From: Gracilariopsis chorda
Lineage: Eukaryota; Rhodophyta; Florideophyceae; Gracilariales; Gracilariaceae
DNA length: 64,000 nt
Reading direction: 5' to 3'
Assembly (NCBI GenBank): GCA_003194525.1
Contig: NBIV01000094.1
Span: forward strand, 1-64,000
The notes beneath the pieces were generated by a model. That model did not search any database and had not been told where the DNA came from. It saw nothing but the letters and a program-made list of their open reading frames with translations. The position numbers were made by a program, and so were the translations under genes. Positions 43,601 to 56,171 of this stretch are shown in pieces (positions within the stretch are counted from its first letter, which is position 1; every line of letters starts with the position of its first letter).

Positions 43601-45194
43601 CCCCAATGATGTCGAGTGGCGGACCATCAATAACAAGAAAGTCTAATGGAACGGAGACGCCCCTGAAGGATATAGGGATATCGTATAGTATTCCTCTGCA
43701 CACGGCGCTCTGTCCATTGGCAACAGTTATCTTCTTCGTCGTATGCTTGGGTTCCAGTGCTAGCCTGTCACACAGCTTGGTTGAAATAAGGTTTGGAACA
43801 GCTCCAGAGTCGAGCAAAGCTTCAGTCTCAGTCCCATATATCATAACGGGGACCGCCTTAAGACGTCTAGGGTGCTTACCGACTGGCCCAACAAAAGGGC
43901 GTCGAACATTGCTTTTGCGACCGATGAGCTTACGAATCTCTTTCTTCGCATCATCTGCGTCTCCTCTGATAAGTTTTCCAAAGGTTAGTCCGGAAGAGGC
44001 ATTCGCGAGCTCAGTGAGAACGTTATATTTGCTTGCATGGTCTTGAAGACTCTGTTTCTTCGATTTCCTCTGTTTCGGCTTCTTGACTTTCTGTTCATGA
44101 ACCTTAGGTCTCCGAACTCTCTCTTCGTATCTTGTTGGATTGAGCAAGAGCGGGATGGGTGCACCACCGTCTGAACGGCGCTGTTTGGGCAACGCTTCAC
44201 CGTCAGCACTTCTCTTGGTTGTGGCGACTACATCAGCATTCCCGGCGTTTTCGGTGACAATTGATACGGGTTCGGATCCTTTCTGAAGATTAGATGCTGA
44301 CTCTTTAGATTCCTCATTGGCATCCCATACTTTGCGGGTCTCTTCGGGTCGGATTTTTCGCCAACAAGTGATCTCTGAGTGTCCAATTTTCCCACAACGC
44401 GGGCATCGCGTATCTCGGTGCGGATTAGAGTCACATTGTGAGGCATAATGTCCGGGCTTCTTGCAGTATGAACAAACCTTTTCGTAGTCTCGACGCTCCG
44501 TCTGTTTCTTCTTAACCATTAATGACAGCTGAGCAAACTGCTCAGAGAGTTTGTCGACCTTAGACTCCAAAGCATGAGAGATAGTTTCTTCAGAAGACCT
44601 GTGGTTTTGGACAATACGCTTAGGTGGGGTACTTAATGAAACGTAGTTCCCCATTGCTTTCCGGGCAGCATCGAAGGCTTTCACTTGAACCTTCAACTCA
44701 TCATAATCATCAGCGCCACGGAAAACAACGAACTGGGCTAGATCAGCGTATTCCATTACAGCTTTCTTCAAAAGACCAAACCTAGCCTTAGCGTTGAATC
44801 CTGCCTTTAAGAAAAGGTTGTCCATATATGTCAAGGAACCAACCAAGTCTGCATAATCCAATTTAGCAGAAATTGCAAGGCGTATATCTTCCTCAGGCTC
44901 CTCAGCTTTTCCAAAACGATCGATAAAAGCTTGCTTAACGGAGCGGTAGTCCTTTGCTTCTTCCGAAAGTGAACCATTAACAGCATAAGAATCATAGTAG
45001 AACTCAAAGGCTTTGTTCTCAAGGAAACCAAGCAACTCAAGTGCCATGTCCTCGTCAGTCTTTCCTCTCATTGCAACATTCTCAAAGTAAAAGAAGAACT
45101 TTACGACGTCAATAGAAGAACCGTCATAAGAAGTAAATGCAGCGTTAGAGTCAGAAGAGCTCCCTCCTCGAGGGTACCATGTGGGCGCCATCAC
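40611..45194 (-). CDS. Gag-Pro-Pol coding region of the young Ty3 element
   Basis: Gag begins inside the 5' LTR with 'MMAPTWYPRGG' and reads straight through the primer-binding site. Its C-terminal part carries two knuckles, 'CSYCKKPGHYASQC' and 'CPRCGKIGHSEITC'. The protease motif is 'ALLDSGAVPNLIS'. The reverse transcriptase shows 'FCVDYRELN', 'TLDLFSGYWQVKM', 'EVMPFGLMNAPSTFQ' and the active-site 'RVYIDDVFIFS'. RNase H starts with 'FIVETDASSVSLGAVLS' and includes 'YSACEREALAVIF'. Integrase has the HHCC zinc domain ('YVKSCDECQ') and 'FSIDFAGPLPTT', 'IVVSYNATCF' and 'APMSNGRAERMVGT'. The coding region is almost continuous, with about one break. RNA-directed DNA synthesis and integration are the expected roles. 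Confidence 0.88.
45162..45179 (-). other. Primer-binding site of the young Ty3 element
   Basis: Immediately inside the 5' LTR the minus strand reads TGGTACCCTCGAGGAGGG. It starts with TGG, the complement of a tRNA CCA end, directly after the LTR's CA terminus. The tRNA species was not identified. Confidence 0.55.
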
Positions 45195-46242
45195 GAGACG
45201 GTGACGCAGGGGGCCAAAACGTTGTAATAATAAAAGCCAAAAGGGTGCTCTTCGTACCTAAAAGCCCCAAAACAAGTTGAAAACAGTGGGATCAAAAAAA
45301 CTAAACCCACTCGATGAAATAAAACAACACTAGGGAGAGCAAGAGGCTCAATCCCCAAATAAAACTTCTTAACTTCTTTGTTGAAACGGCGTGCAACCCA
45401 AGAATTATGTCAAGGATCACTAAGGGTCAGACCCTCGGCTTCCGGTCAGACACTCCGGATGTGAAGTGGATTCTGCAGCCTACCTACCTCTGCACTAACC
45501 AGAAGCAAGCGCATACAATCCTTACAGGGCTTCCCGAGGAGAGCTACTAACAGCGGGATATGCTTTCACTCTATACCCAAGCTGGCCCTTTGCAGGAAAG
45601 GTTGCACGGCACGTCGCCTGCGGATAGCTTCCCGTCAAGTACTTCCGTCCGGAAATCACCAGGTCTTTCGACCGACACCGTTATCCGAGCAAAGCTCCGG
45701 TGGGGCTCACAGACGACAGAAACACCTTTGGTACACACTACCCGTCTCCCGTCCACGCCTAAGGCACTTCAACCGGTCTTAGCGACGGTACTTCCCCACC
45801 CTATTGGACAACTAGCGGCATACGCCTCACTAGAAGCCCTTTATGCAGTGGCGAACGCCTCACTGGTTGTTGATGATAGTTGAAGTGGCTGAAGGTTGAT
45901 AGGGGGTGGGGCTTAGATGTTGGTCGATTGTTGAGGTGAGTTCAGACCGAAGTCCAAAGCTCAGAACCTCTTTTTATAGTGTTTAGAGGCACTACAAACG
46001 AGCCAAATACGCATTTCTACTTGCTAGTTACTCATGTGTGCGTCTAGGTTACTCCATTGGCTTCTAGAGACCTCTGGAGCTGCACACTAACCAATAATAA
46101 AGCGACAATTTGCGCCAGCATCACTAAAATACTGTAGTATTTGCTGGGCCAACAAAGCGTGCAATGTGCTAGAAACTACTGGAACATTCTACACGTGTGT
46201 TCCAGCAATGTCTGGCACATTCCGCAACATTAGCGACCGACA
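45180..46242 (-). repeat. 5' LTR of the young Ty3 element
   Basis: 1063 bp. It carries the minus-strand TATA box and, unusually, the first codons of gag at its inner edge. Confidence 0.93.
45971..45978 (-). promoter_or_regulatory. TATA box in the 5' LTR
   Basis: TATAAAAA on the minus strand, conserved with the older solo LTR at 22175-22182, so it is the probable core promoter of the element. Confidence 0.55.
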
Positions 46243-46299
46243 GCATGCCAAAATAGGCAGACAATTCAGAATAATTTCGTGACCATACTGAAGTCGCGA

Positions 46300-47344
46300 C
46301 CGATGCCCGGACCCTCACGAAGTAGAGCAAACCAATAGTTTGGCTCTAGCTTGAGCTCCGCTGACGCACAGGTACGAATACTACTCTGTAGAGCCTTGCT
46401 TTCAATTCAGTACATGTTATCCCTCTTACCTACTGAAGAGACTTTCCACCACCAAATACGGTACTGTTGTTGTCTGTTCGCTGTGCGGTTGTCACTAATC
46501 TCTGTTGTTTTTCACCGTCAGTACGGACGAAATCCCCGTTCTGCCTTGCCAGGTCCATTAATTCCGGATTGTGCCTTATTTCTCTGCTCCATCGTTTCGC
46601 CCCTGGTGATCTGTCGTTGGTACAGATACAAATCCCATCCTTCTGGACCATCAAAGCCCCAAAGCAGAATTTCCGTCTGTAACTCAGAAAGTGATCGCAC
46701 AGAATTAAGCCCGGCCAGTGCCAATTCCATCAGAGAGCTCAGCAATCGAGGTTCCTCGTAAAACGGCAAGAATGAGCACGTTGAGTGTCTACCCACTCTC
46801 AAAGATTGTGTTATTTTGTCACCGGGGTTTGCACTTTTATTTTTTAGCAATACATGCCCATCGATCCTTTTCCATCTCGCCTTCGTCGTACACCGTCTTC
46901 TATGTCTGCATTGGGATGAACGCAGTCGTACAAGCGCTATCTAATATAAAAGATAGTACATACGCACCACAGCTGTGAAGGTCGTTTTCCTTTTCGTATT
47001 TCAATATTTCAAGCATGTCGCATCTCCGTTCATAGTTCCATTTTATGCCCCCATCTGTTGGGAAGCAATTGAACACAACAGCTAGGAAAACCCTCTTGGG
47101 GTACAGAGGGCATCGGGAACGAAAACTAATGCTGACGTTCATAAATCTTTCCTCACAACCAGCTTTGTTCATTTTTCTCTCTACCCAAAACAAGCCCCTG
47201 TGGCAAATATCTAAATTGATGGGTAGAAATATACGTCACCCGAAGCAGTTGCATTTGTAAAGGTTCTCCGTTACAGGTGCAACAGAATGCTTCTCTAGTC
47301 GTCCGCTGCTGTCTTTGCAGAAAGAAGCCGTACCCGTCAATCAA
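46300..47344 (-). pseudogene. Second Ulp1-protease MULE relic
   Basis: Minus-strand pieces include 'RYLPQGLVLGRE' (about 47200), aligning with the His block of the 37.5-38.1 kb module but lacking the His. Then comes 'ENDLHSCGAYVLSFI' (about 46960-47000), the Gln/Cys block with Glu in place of Gln, and then 'LYLYQRQITRGETM', homologous to the segment after the protease in the MULE at 34-39 kb. It is broken in several places and lacks visible TIRs. It abuts the young Ty3 element, which probably inserted into or beside it. Confidence 0.5.
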
Positions 47345-47825
47345 ATACCCGCGTTAGGTGATATTATACATCACTTGGTTTTGGTTCAATCTTTATTACT
47401 CCAGATTCAATTAGAACATTGCAGAATACTTTTCTTCTCTTAACATACTCAATAAATAACTTAACTCTATGACGGACGCCTCGTGTCGAAGTATCATTAA
47501 CAGATTAAACTTCAGTTGCTTACGTTCCATTGTTGCAAGGTTATTGCTTTCTAAAATCCGTACAAAAGTCTTTTCACCACACCGCGATAGAAGTGGATCA
47601 ATCTAAGTACCAAATCTTCTGAGCTTGTGGAATCGAGATAGTCTTTGTGCTGTTGTGAAAAGTCTGAGTAATCGGTTTCCAACTCAATGAGATCTTTTTA
47701 TTTGAAGTTATTAGGAACACAGAGATCAAGAACTACTCATAATACTTGCCTTGTGCATTTTTAACCACTCTCGGGTTAGGCAATGTAGGCAAGAAGGTTT
47801 TAACGATGGTTGATTTAGAGCATTG
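47345..47825. other. Unassigned sequence
   Basis: About 480 AT-rich bp with no gene recognised, left of the old Ty3 element's LTR. Confidence 0.3.
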
Positions 47826-48290
47826 TACTGATGTGTATGATGATTTTGTTTCTACTGCAATATCGACGGAAACCTGTGCGGAGTGCCTAGGACATGTGCT
47901 TGTTGCGGATGTGGAAAAGGTACGAAATACGGTGTTGCGGTTATAGAAGCGGCATTCGCATGGTGGTGATCGGGGTGGTGGAGTGTTGATGATTTGAGCA
48001 TTTCCCCAAATTGGAAGTAGATGTATCCGGAAAAAGCCAAATTCAAGCTGAAACTGTTTTAATTGCGTGGTATTCCATGCAACGTGCACGCCAGCCACGC
48101 AGTTGTGAGTGCCTTTCAGCAGAAGGTCGCGCGCTTTAGAAGTAGACAATAAGTAGCCCACCCTCCGGAGGAACAACTCCGGAGAGAGAGAGGGGCAACC
48201 TCAGAGACACCTTTGAGCCGTTTGTGTCTGTTCTTTGCTTCGTGCGCTCCTCGTAAATATATATCAACTGCGTATCGTGACCTACCAACA
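47826..48290 (+). repeat. 5' LTR of the old Ty3 element (limits approximate)
   Basis: Homologous to 53639-54061 with many substitutions and small indels. The inner end CCAACA is clear; the outer end is a best guess. Confidence 0.55.
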
Positions 48291-48892
48291 AAGCGCTTTG
48301 AGACTTCAGATCGCACCGGGACACTACGTGGAAAACATGTGTACATATGGTCTGGTAAACACCTTTTAAGCACCGAACCTGGCTAAAGCAACGCAGGCGG
48401 TGCTGATTCGCTTTGAAATAAACTACTCAGCATGTGTGGAGCGCGTGGAAGACATCAACGCAAGCACGCGAGGAAACCAGAGAATCAAGGATGCGTCAAT
48501 CCTTCAACGCGTTTAGCCCAAACTTCTGCACAGTCTTTGTATACTAGGCAGGATCGAAGGGACCTCGAAGGCAGAAGAAGCAACGGAAGAAGCCGTGAAG
48601 AACTGGTTCGACTCTTGTTTGCACCATATATCTCGAGACTTGAACAATCCTGTTGAAGAAGCGATTTTAGGAGTGACCTATAGGCTACTGTGGAGGGACC
48701 CTGCGGGAACACCCGAGCAGTTCGTCTTAGACGTCATAACGGCAATTGATGACCACAATGCATCCGAGGTAATCACCGAAAGCGGCAGATGTAAACAGCT
48801 GGTAACGACGCTCGCCAGTAAAGTGAAACCACCGAGCTGAAACAAGTGGTTAAAGACCAGATGGGTATGTGGACGGCAGACCAGAAGAGCAA

Positions 48893-49687
48893 TCTAGTGC
48901 AATGCCCGGAAGCAGGAGTCCACCGAAAAACGTTCCGGATTTTTTCTCGTTAGAGGTGAGCTCGGTTGGCTAGAGCCCTCCCAAGAGTGGCACAACTATG
49001 TCGGGTTGTAAGGCCGAGGCCACCCGTCGCGACTTGCACAGGGAGGTTGAGGCAAGAATCAGGTATCCGCAAAAGCAGTGTATAGGAGAGGTCTTCCTCG
49101 AGAGAGATGAGGTTTCCACGTTAGTGGCACGCGCGAACACGAGCCGTGGGTAGTGGGGAAGCCACCCTGGGAAGGGAAAATAAGAGGGAGCTGAGTCACG
49201 AGTGTCGTGACGAAGAGTAACGGCAATGCCGGTAAATAAACATTATACAAGGGGAAAACCAAGAACATTGTAATAAGAATCCGAATACTCGGGTCCTTTA
49301 GATAGGCAAGGGGGTTAGACTTCACGTATGCGACGATGCTTTCCTACAAAGAGGAGTAAACAACACGCGAAGGCGGTGAGGTCTGGAGCCTATTCTCCGG
49401 GTTGGCGTCACTTGTGGGGGAAGTTTTACTGGTGTGACGGCAACTCGCCGGCGCACTTAGTACTAAGCATCCCAGAAATAGGTGTATAAATAATAAATAA
49501 ATTAGATTAAATTACTCCACTTTGGTGGTTCGTGCCCATTACTGTGGCCAACTGCCAATTGACTCTTTCGTGTCCCACCTGTCCAATCCACTATTAGTGG
49601 TCGTATTTTATGCAATGACTATATTACCGAAACATTCCGGAAATCAACCAAGTACAAAGAAACCCTCCCTGAGGGCATTGCACTTCA
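48893..49687. repeat. Solo LTR, copy B, nested in the old Ty3 gag (795 bp)
   Basis: The reverse complement of copy A (17981-18776). The TG...CA termini contain the inverted match AGTGCAATGCCC. The flanks AGCAA and GGCAA suggest a worn 5-bp duplication. It splits the gag fragment, so it is younger than the host element. Confidence 0.7.
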
Positions 49688-52600
49688 GGCAACTTGACGT
49701 TCTTTGCTAACATATTGTTAACACTCGCCAATCAAGTCCATGCACTTCAGTCAGCAAATTTTAAGCTAGAAAAAAACACGGATAAGGCCATCAGAAGAGC
49801 ACGCAGAACGCGATTGGCCAGTACCGCCCAGGAACGGTTCAGAAGACCAACCGCCCCGTGCGCGAACTCCACGAAAAACTGTAGATTCCTCGAGAATGTG
49901 GGCGGAAAAAAGCCAAGGAGATTGAGAAAAGCCGTGCCTCAACACAGACGAGTTTGATGGCATTCAAACCATGAGAAAATGTCCAGTAACGTGTAGGGAG
50001 AAGCGGCGAGAACTTCTAGACCAGTTTCTTCGAAACAAAAGAAAAGTGCGAAAAAACGGCTAATTTATCCTCCGTCCGTTCCGTGTCACGAACAACTCCG
50101 AATGAAGACGAAGGGAGGTACTCAGTACTGCTCGAAGAGGTTAGAGAAGTCGCCTTGGGAGACTCGGGAGCCAACTATTCGACTATCTCGTCTGCAGTAT
50201 TTGCGGTAACTCGGGAGACGTATCCCGCCACATTCGAGAAGCTAATGATGATGGAGTTAGCAATCAGAGGTGGTACCGACATGGCCAGTTCAATAGCCGT
50301 AGAAAAAACGCAGCTATCACTTACAATCATTTTCCCGAACACTAGCCTCCCTGTCCGCATTCGAGACATAGAATTCTTGATTGCGGATGATGATATTGCG
50401 GAGGTATTGCTAAATAGACCACTTCTGAAGCCCATTAAATTCGACTTAGGAAAACATCTACAAAACGTGGGCGCAGCAATTAAGGGTATGTCAGAGGAGG
50501 AGATGAAGTCAGAAACTGCACGTCTCGCGTCGAGAACCTTCAAAGTATTGAGCTACGGAGAAGCAGATGACGATCAAATCGAACTACCGGAGTGCTTACA
50601 AGCAGGATTCGGGATCGAATCCCACGAGGAGTTTCATGAAGCAGTACTGAAGGCGGTTGAAAACGCCAAAGCCAACGGAATTTAAACGACAGGAACCAAG
50701 GCACTGAAGTCAGTTTTAGAAACCCAATAGGACTGTTCTCGTAACAGACCCGACCCTCCAGCCAACGTAAAACCGTTGTCCGTGCAACTCAAACCAAACC
50801 CCAAGGCCTTTCGATGCGCCCAGCGCCGTTACGATCGAAACCAAAGAGTATTCATCCAACACAAAATAGAACACCTGGATAAAATCGGCGCAGTATATAA
50901 GAACCCGGTCGCACGTTGGGCAAGTGCAGCACTGGCCATACCCAAACCAATTACGGAAAAGCTGCGTTTCACAGTGGATCTTCGCGAGAAGAATGCTAGG
51001 ACACTTCCACTGCAGTCAGCGATGCAGCATATAGAGTCCCTTCTTCAGAACTGCAGTGAGAGCGAGTGTGCGAACACTGATTTTACCCACGGATACTGGC
51101 AGATACCCCGAGATCCGAGCTCGCAAGAAATCATTTCCATACACACTACAGATGGAATTTACGCATCATTACGAATTTTCTAGGGAGGAATGGATTCCGG
51201 GAATCATTTCCAGTCAGTCACGAGCAAACACCATGCAGGCAAGGCACAGAGAATGATACAGTGGCTCGATGATTTCCTTATGTACGCCAAAACGGAGGAG
51301 AAGTTACTCGAAGACATCAAGGCTTTCCTATCTGTCTGCCTGGAGGTTGTTTTCAAAGTTAATCTCGTTAAATTGCGTTTCTTTTCCAAGACAGTAAAGC
51401 TTTGTGGAGAAATCATACTGCGAGAAGGAGTCCGTTTCGATCCTCGGAATTTTGAAGCACTGTTCACCATGCGAAAACATGAGATGGGTAGCAAACTGCA
51501 GCAACTGATTTGCGCCGCACACTGGATGCGGTTATCTATTCCAAACTACTGGAGCATGGTCCAACTGTTCCACAATCTACTCGAAGAAGCGTATAAGCGG
51601 GCAGGAAAGCGGACCGAGAATGCTGTGGAGAAGAATCGAGTCAGCAACATTACAGGATATACGCGCACAACCGCATTTAACCATATAATATCTCAACCTG
51701 CAGCCGTCACTAAGTTGTCGCTGCCCAAGAAAGAATAAAGAACTTGCCTCTTCACCGGCACCTCGGATTTTAATTGGTCTGCCATCCTGATGCAGTCGCC
51801 TGAGGCAGAAAAAACGCAATCCAATCAACAACTAAACGCATGAGTCGATTTGTTTCATGTCTGGTTCCTTTAGAGGTTCTACCGAAAGAAAGAGCGTCCC
51901 GGAGAAGGAAGGGATCGCTATAGTTGAAGCCACGTTCAGAATGGACTATCTCACAGCTAGCAGACTTACCTTAATATACAACAACCATGTCAAACCTCTC
52001 GTGTACATATATGACCCGTACGGCCAGAACCTGGGGATCGCGCGACATACAGCAAACAAACTCATGCGATGGGCCGTCAATCTGAGCGCATTCCATTACA
52101 TTATCGAGCGCGTCCCAAGAGAGAACTATACCTGGGTGGATATGCTATCCAGATGGGCTGTAGAACCAAAGAAGACAGTAGAATCTTTTAATTCTGGACG
52201 GGTACGTGCTCTCATGGTTACACCAATCAACCCCACTATCGACGAAGAACTCGACTGGCCTTCGAGGAAGGCAATCATTGAGGTAAGTCCCAAAGAATCT
52301 CTCGAAGCAAGAGAAGCCTTCGAAATTTGTTTCAGGCCAAATACGGATCCCCGAGCAGGACAGGCTACTGCATGAATGGACTCGTATCGCCGCACACACT
52401 GGCAGAGAATGCCACAGGGCGTTTGAACCTACACTGGCATTTGTTTCTGAACACTTTCGTTGGGAGAAGCTTCGAGAGGACACAAAGCAGTTTGTATCAT
52501 CCTGCTTTCAATGTATTGCAACAGAGTTCGAGTCCACCGTATCTAAGCCTCTTGGTCCCACCACGCATGGCTACAGACTGAAAGCGATAACCCACTTTGA

Positions 52601-53638
52601 ATACTGTTAAATGAAGCGCGGAGAGAGAGACCTGCTGTACGTGCTAATCGTCAAGGATGATTTGTGCGGATACTTTTGGCTAAAGCCCACATCAGAGGTG
52701 GACGCAGAGAACACAGCAGAAACATTACTGGAGTGGTTCACATCCTTCGAGTACCAAAATGGTTATATCGACCAAAGGAAGCCATTTCAAAAATCAGCTC
52801 ATGAATCAAATCGCAGAAGGTCTGAACGCTAATCACCATTTTACACTTCTTTAATGCCCCTGGACTAGTAGATCAGTATGCGTAGTGTTCACAGAGTCTT
52901 TGAAGACGAAAAAGGGCATGCAGTCTGAATTTTAAATGCTGCACAAAGCCTGAGCATCGATTCTTCTCATAGCTCACTCTGCCGTGAACAATTCCCCAAC
53001 CCGAAGACTCAGCAGCAAAAGACCTCTCACGGTTTTCACTGGGCTACCACGGGATTCTCTACTCTCTGCGATTGTCAAGGATCATCAAGTCTTGAAAATG
53101 AAATCTCTCCAGGAAGTAAGACGAAGAGCTCTTATCCACACCGAGAAGCCGCAAAGATCACTTTCTAAGCTCCACAAAGAGTGCATTGTGTGCTAGGATA
53201 AGCGCATAAAGAATGAAGTAGACTAAAACAATCGAAGAACGGGAGTCCGTAGTCTCAATGTCACAAAAGGAGACTATGTACTCTGGGGTGTCTTGCAGAA
53301 GAATTGTGGTTCCAGTCTCAATTTAAAATGGCATGGACCTTTAAGAGTCACGATTTGCAGAGCAAACTACTTATTCCAAGTTGAAGACTTGTTCTCTGGA
53401 AGGATAGAAAAATTGGGTACATGAATGCTGTTTGTTGTTCTTCAGCAACAAAGATTTTATGTTGATTAAGGAAAACAAGAACCAACTAGTCTATCAAACA
53501 AACGAGTTACTGACTATTGATGGATTATAGGACATTTGAAGGAACAGGGGCGTTCCAGAACTACTAGTGAAGTTGAAACGATTGATTGACGATAAAGCAG
53601 ACTGATTATCTATCGAGTCACTCAATCACAACGTATCT

Positions 53639-54061
53639 GTATTACTGAGAGGGGTAATATCGAGAATGTGTAAACATCTGGGACGCAGTGTCAACGTAAA
53701 ATTGCTCGCAACATTGAATTGCGCGAACTAAAGAAACCGTTTGATTACGGGCGTCTGTTGTTGATTTGAGCAATTTACAAAAGTGAAACCATCTGTTTCC
53801 GGAAGAAGCCAATTTCAAGCTAGAATTCTTTGAATTGCTTGGTAGTGAACGCAGTGTGCACAAACGATACGCAGTTATAGGTCTCGTTCCGCAGAAGGTT
53901 GCGCGCTTTAGAAGTAGACAATAAATAGCCCGGCCTCCGGAGGAAAAACTTCGAAGAGGGACGTGGGGCATCCTTGTAGAGACAGCTGAGCCTTTTGTGC
54001 CTGTTCTTGGCTTAGCGCGCTACTCGTACGTACTTCAACCGCGTATCGTGACTGACCAACA
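53639..54061 (+). repeat. 3' LTR of the old Ty3 element (limits approximate)
   Basis: Homologous to the left copy. It ends ACCAACA. The LTRs do not resemble those of the intact chromovirus, although the coding parts are related. Confidence 0.55.
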
Positions 54062-55601
54062 TGGAGTCGTTTGGTTGCAAAATGGGGTGGTGCACCTTGT
54101 CCGCGAACACGAAAATAGTGTTGAAACAGAACGTAGAAAATGCTGTGTACAAATCAGCGATTTGGGGCGCAATTTAAAATCTTGGATTTTTAGAATACCG
54201 TAGCAATATAAATAATTGAGAGAATGAAAGCCTAAAGCACCACGTTTTGAAGCGTTTTGGGGCAGGGCACTGCGTCTGTACACACTTGCAGAGAGTGTAT
54301 CTGTCTGGAATTAGGTTATTCGCGTGTAGTTGTTGAAAGCTGAAACCTCAAATACTTTTGAGGCGTTGCGCGCCGTGGACCTCTGGTGATTTGGGGTTAT
54401 CGTTCTCTAAGTGGCTGTTTTTATGACATATGCGACAAAAAGTAGATTCTTCAAAACCCTAGAAACCGTCCAGTTTCACTGCGCGACAAACATCTACAAT
54501 AAGATTTGGCTTTCATGAGATGAATAATGGCACTGATTATAAATCGAGTAAACCCTGCTCTGTCCTCAGAAATGTACATTCTTGAATCATGGACAGAATT
54601 TTTTTTTCGTACCTGCAATGACGAAACTCGTGTTTCTGAAGTGGATGACACGCGATTGGGTGTATTGCCAAACCTGGAACATCCCCTTGACTCCTTGGTC
54701 AAGACTTCGCATCTTTGAATTTGTGAGAGTATCAAGCTAATTGAATTGCAACAATTATGTATGTGGGGGTACTCCTTACTACGTGTAGTGCGCTGTAACA
54801 ATTTCACGGGGAAGCTCTGGCCCACCGGAGACGTGCAACTTCATTTCCTGTGCTGAGGTAAGTTGGGATATTCACAGTATCTGTTGACCATAAAATGTTC
54901 AAATTCTGCTTGAGAGGTATTCTATTTCTTTGTCAGTACCCCCTATCTCAATTGGAAAGATTCTGCTTTGCTTCAAAAACGGCTCAAACGCCACAAAAGC
55001 CTAAATTCAATTCACCCGTTTCCTTGATTTCGGCCTTAGCAGTGCCATGGTGCGCCATAAGAACCTTAATTGAAGAGGAACACGGTGCTCAGTGGGGTGG
55101 AAAGTATCTGTATGGCGTTCCTTCGGTGGTACTAATACAATCACCTAGCTTCAAACACCACTGGATCTCTGTGCTATAAAACCAGATTCTGCTTGACTCA
55201 TGCAGTATTCCTGAGTCCCTTAGGATCTTCCCAGACTTCATTAGTTTACAACACCGATCGGTATTGAGACTTTCCTCCCACTCGCTGTGTCTGCTTGTGT
55301 TTCCTTGCACTCCTTCGAATATTTGACATAAGTGTTGGATTTATTGCCATGGATTTAGGTGCAAATTCTACTTCAGGATCGATTTCTATGGACACCTCAA
55401 AGTAGCCACAGTCTTCGCTGGAGATTCCTCGTCAGAAAAGGCTAGGACGGATCTTGTCATTTCGAGATCCGTCCACAAAATCCTCCTCTTTCTTGTCACA
55501 GAGCAAAAGATGAGGGTTGGAAAGACGGCAACACAACTATTGGCGAGAAAGAATGCAAGGCAGCATAAGGTGAAAGAATGAACTGCGATGATGTCTGAAA
55601 C
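54062..55601. other. Unassigned, probably decayed transposon sequence
   Basis: About 1.5 kb. A plus-strand frame at 54895-55179 ends 'SVVLIQSPSFKHHWISVL', faintly like the His block of Ulp1-type proteases. A minus-strand frame spans 54451-54825. Neither is enough for a call. Confidence 0.25.
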
Positions 55602-56171
55602 TTGAGGAGCTCCAACATCAAGTTGGGCAGTTTTGCTGGCAGACACTGGTACGGAGAAAAAAATCCACACAGCCTTGAGTCGTTTTCTGCCAGTGATTGT
55701 CTTGATGAGCCTTGCACATGCAGCAATCCATTATCACCCAAATTCTATAGAGGCGTTCATGAGGAAGAACTTGGGAAAATACTTGGAACGATAGAAAACG
55801 CAAACAGTATCACAGAGCAAATTTCGCAATGTGAAGATCTCGTTCTAGTAGGGTTTTGTAACGACCTGTCCGCGAATAACGAACACGAAACGCTGAGAAC
55901 ACCGCCAATTCTAGACGAGGTGGTGATACTCGAGCTGTCCGATTCGGAGTATGAGGGGAGACAGACTACGAGCAAGCCACAAAGAACAAGAAAAGGTAAA
56001 CAAAGCGGAAAGAATGGACAATGGATGGAAGTTGGAAAAAAACATAAGCTCAAATATCTGAAAGGGTTATTTAAGAGTTTTCCAAACGCATTGCAAAATG
56101 CTTCGGACGTTCTACTATTGCTACTACGACTACCGAGCGGTTGGAGCTTGACCGCGAAGTATCAACGATGA
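55602..56171 (+). CDS. Hypothetical protein with acidic and Lys-rich segments
   Basis: 189 codons from an ATG. A Ser-rich start is followed by an acidic 'VVILELSDSEYEGR' stretch, then a basic 'KPQRTRKGKQSGKNGQW' and 'KKHKLKYLKGLFKSFP' tail. The second half has a natural amino-acid mix and may be a DNA-binding remnant of a transposon protein. No family recognised. No neighbour suggests a role. Confidence 0.3.
   Translation: MRSSNIKLGSFAGRHWYGEKNPHSLESFSASDCLDEPCTCSNPLSPKFYRGVHEEELGKILGTIENANSITEQISQCEDLVLVGFCNDLSANNEHETLRTPPILDEVVILELSDSEYEGRQTTSKPQRTRKGKQSGKNGQWMEVGKKHKLKYLKGLFKSFPNALQNASDVLLLLLRLPSGWSLTAKYQR

Larger units (their letters stand above)
39504..46242 (-). mobile_element. Young Ty3/gypsy element (6739 bp)
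   Basis: Direct repeats of 1063 bp bound a minus-strand gag-pro-pol. The flanks carry an exact 5-bp duplication, GCATG (39499-39503 and 46243-46247). The two LTRs differ at only about 3 positions, so insertion was very recent. The coding part is nearly whole, with about one break. It has two CCHC knuckles and no chromodomain that I can see. It is inserted just outside the MULE's right TIR. An older solo LTR of the same group lies at 21913-22973. Confidence 0.93.
47826..54061 (+). mobile_element. Old, broken Ty3/gypsy element with nested solo LTR
   Basis: Diverged LTR-like repeats at about 47826-48290 and 53639-54061 share, among others, GCGCGCTTTAGAAGTAGACAAT and a CGTATCGTGAC...ACCAACA end. 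Between them plus-strand fragments appear in order: a gag piece (48.4-48.9 kb), a protease piece with 'LGDSGANYST' (50.1-50.7 kb), a reverse transcriptase (50.8-51.7 kb), RNase H (51.8-52.4 kb) and integrase traces (52.4-53.2 kb). They are closest to the chromovirus at 26.4-32.0 kb. A solo LTR is inserted in gag. It is heavily broken (more than ten breaks) and old. Confidence 0.8.
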
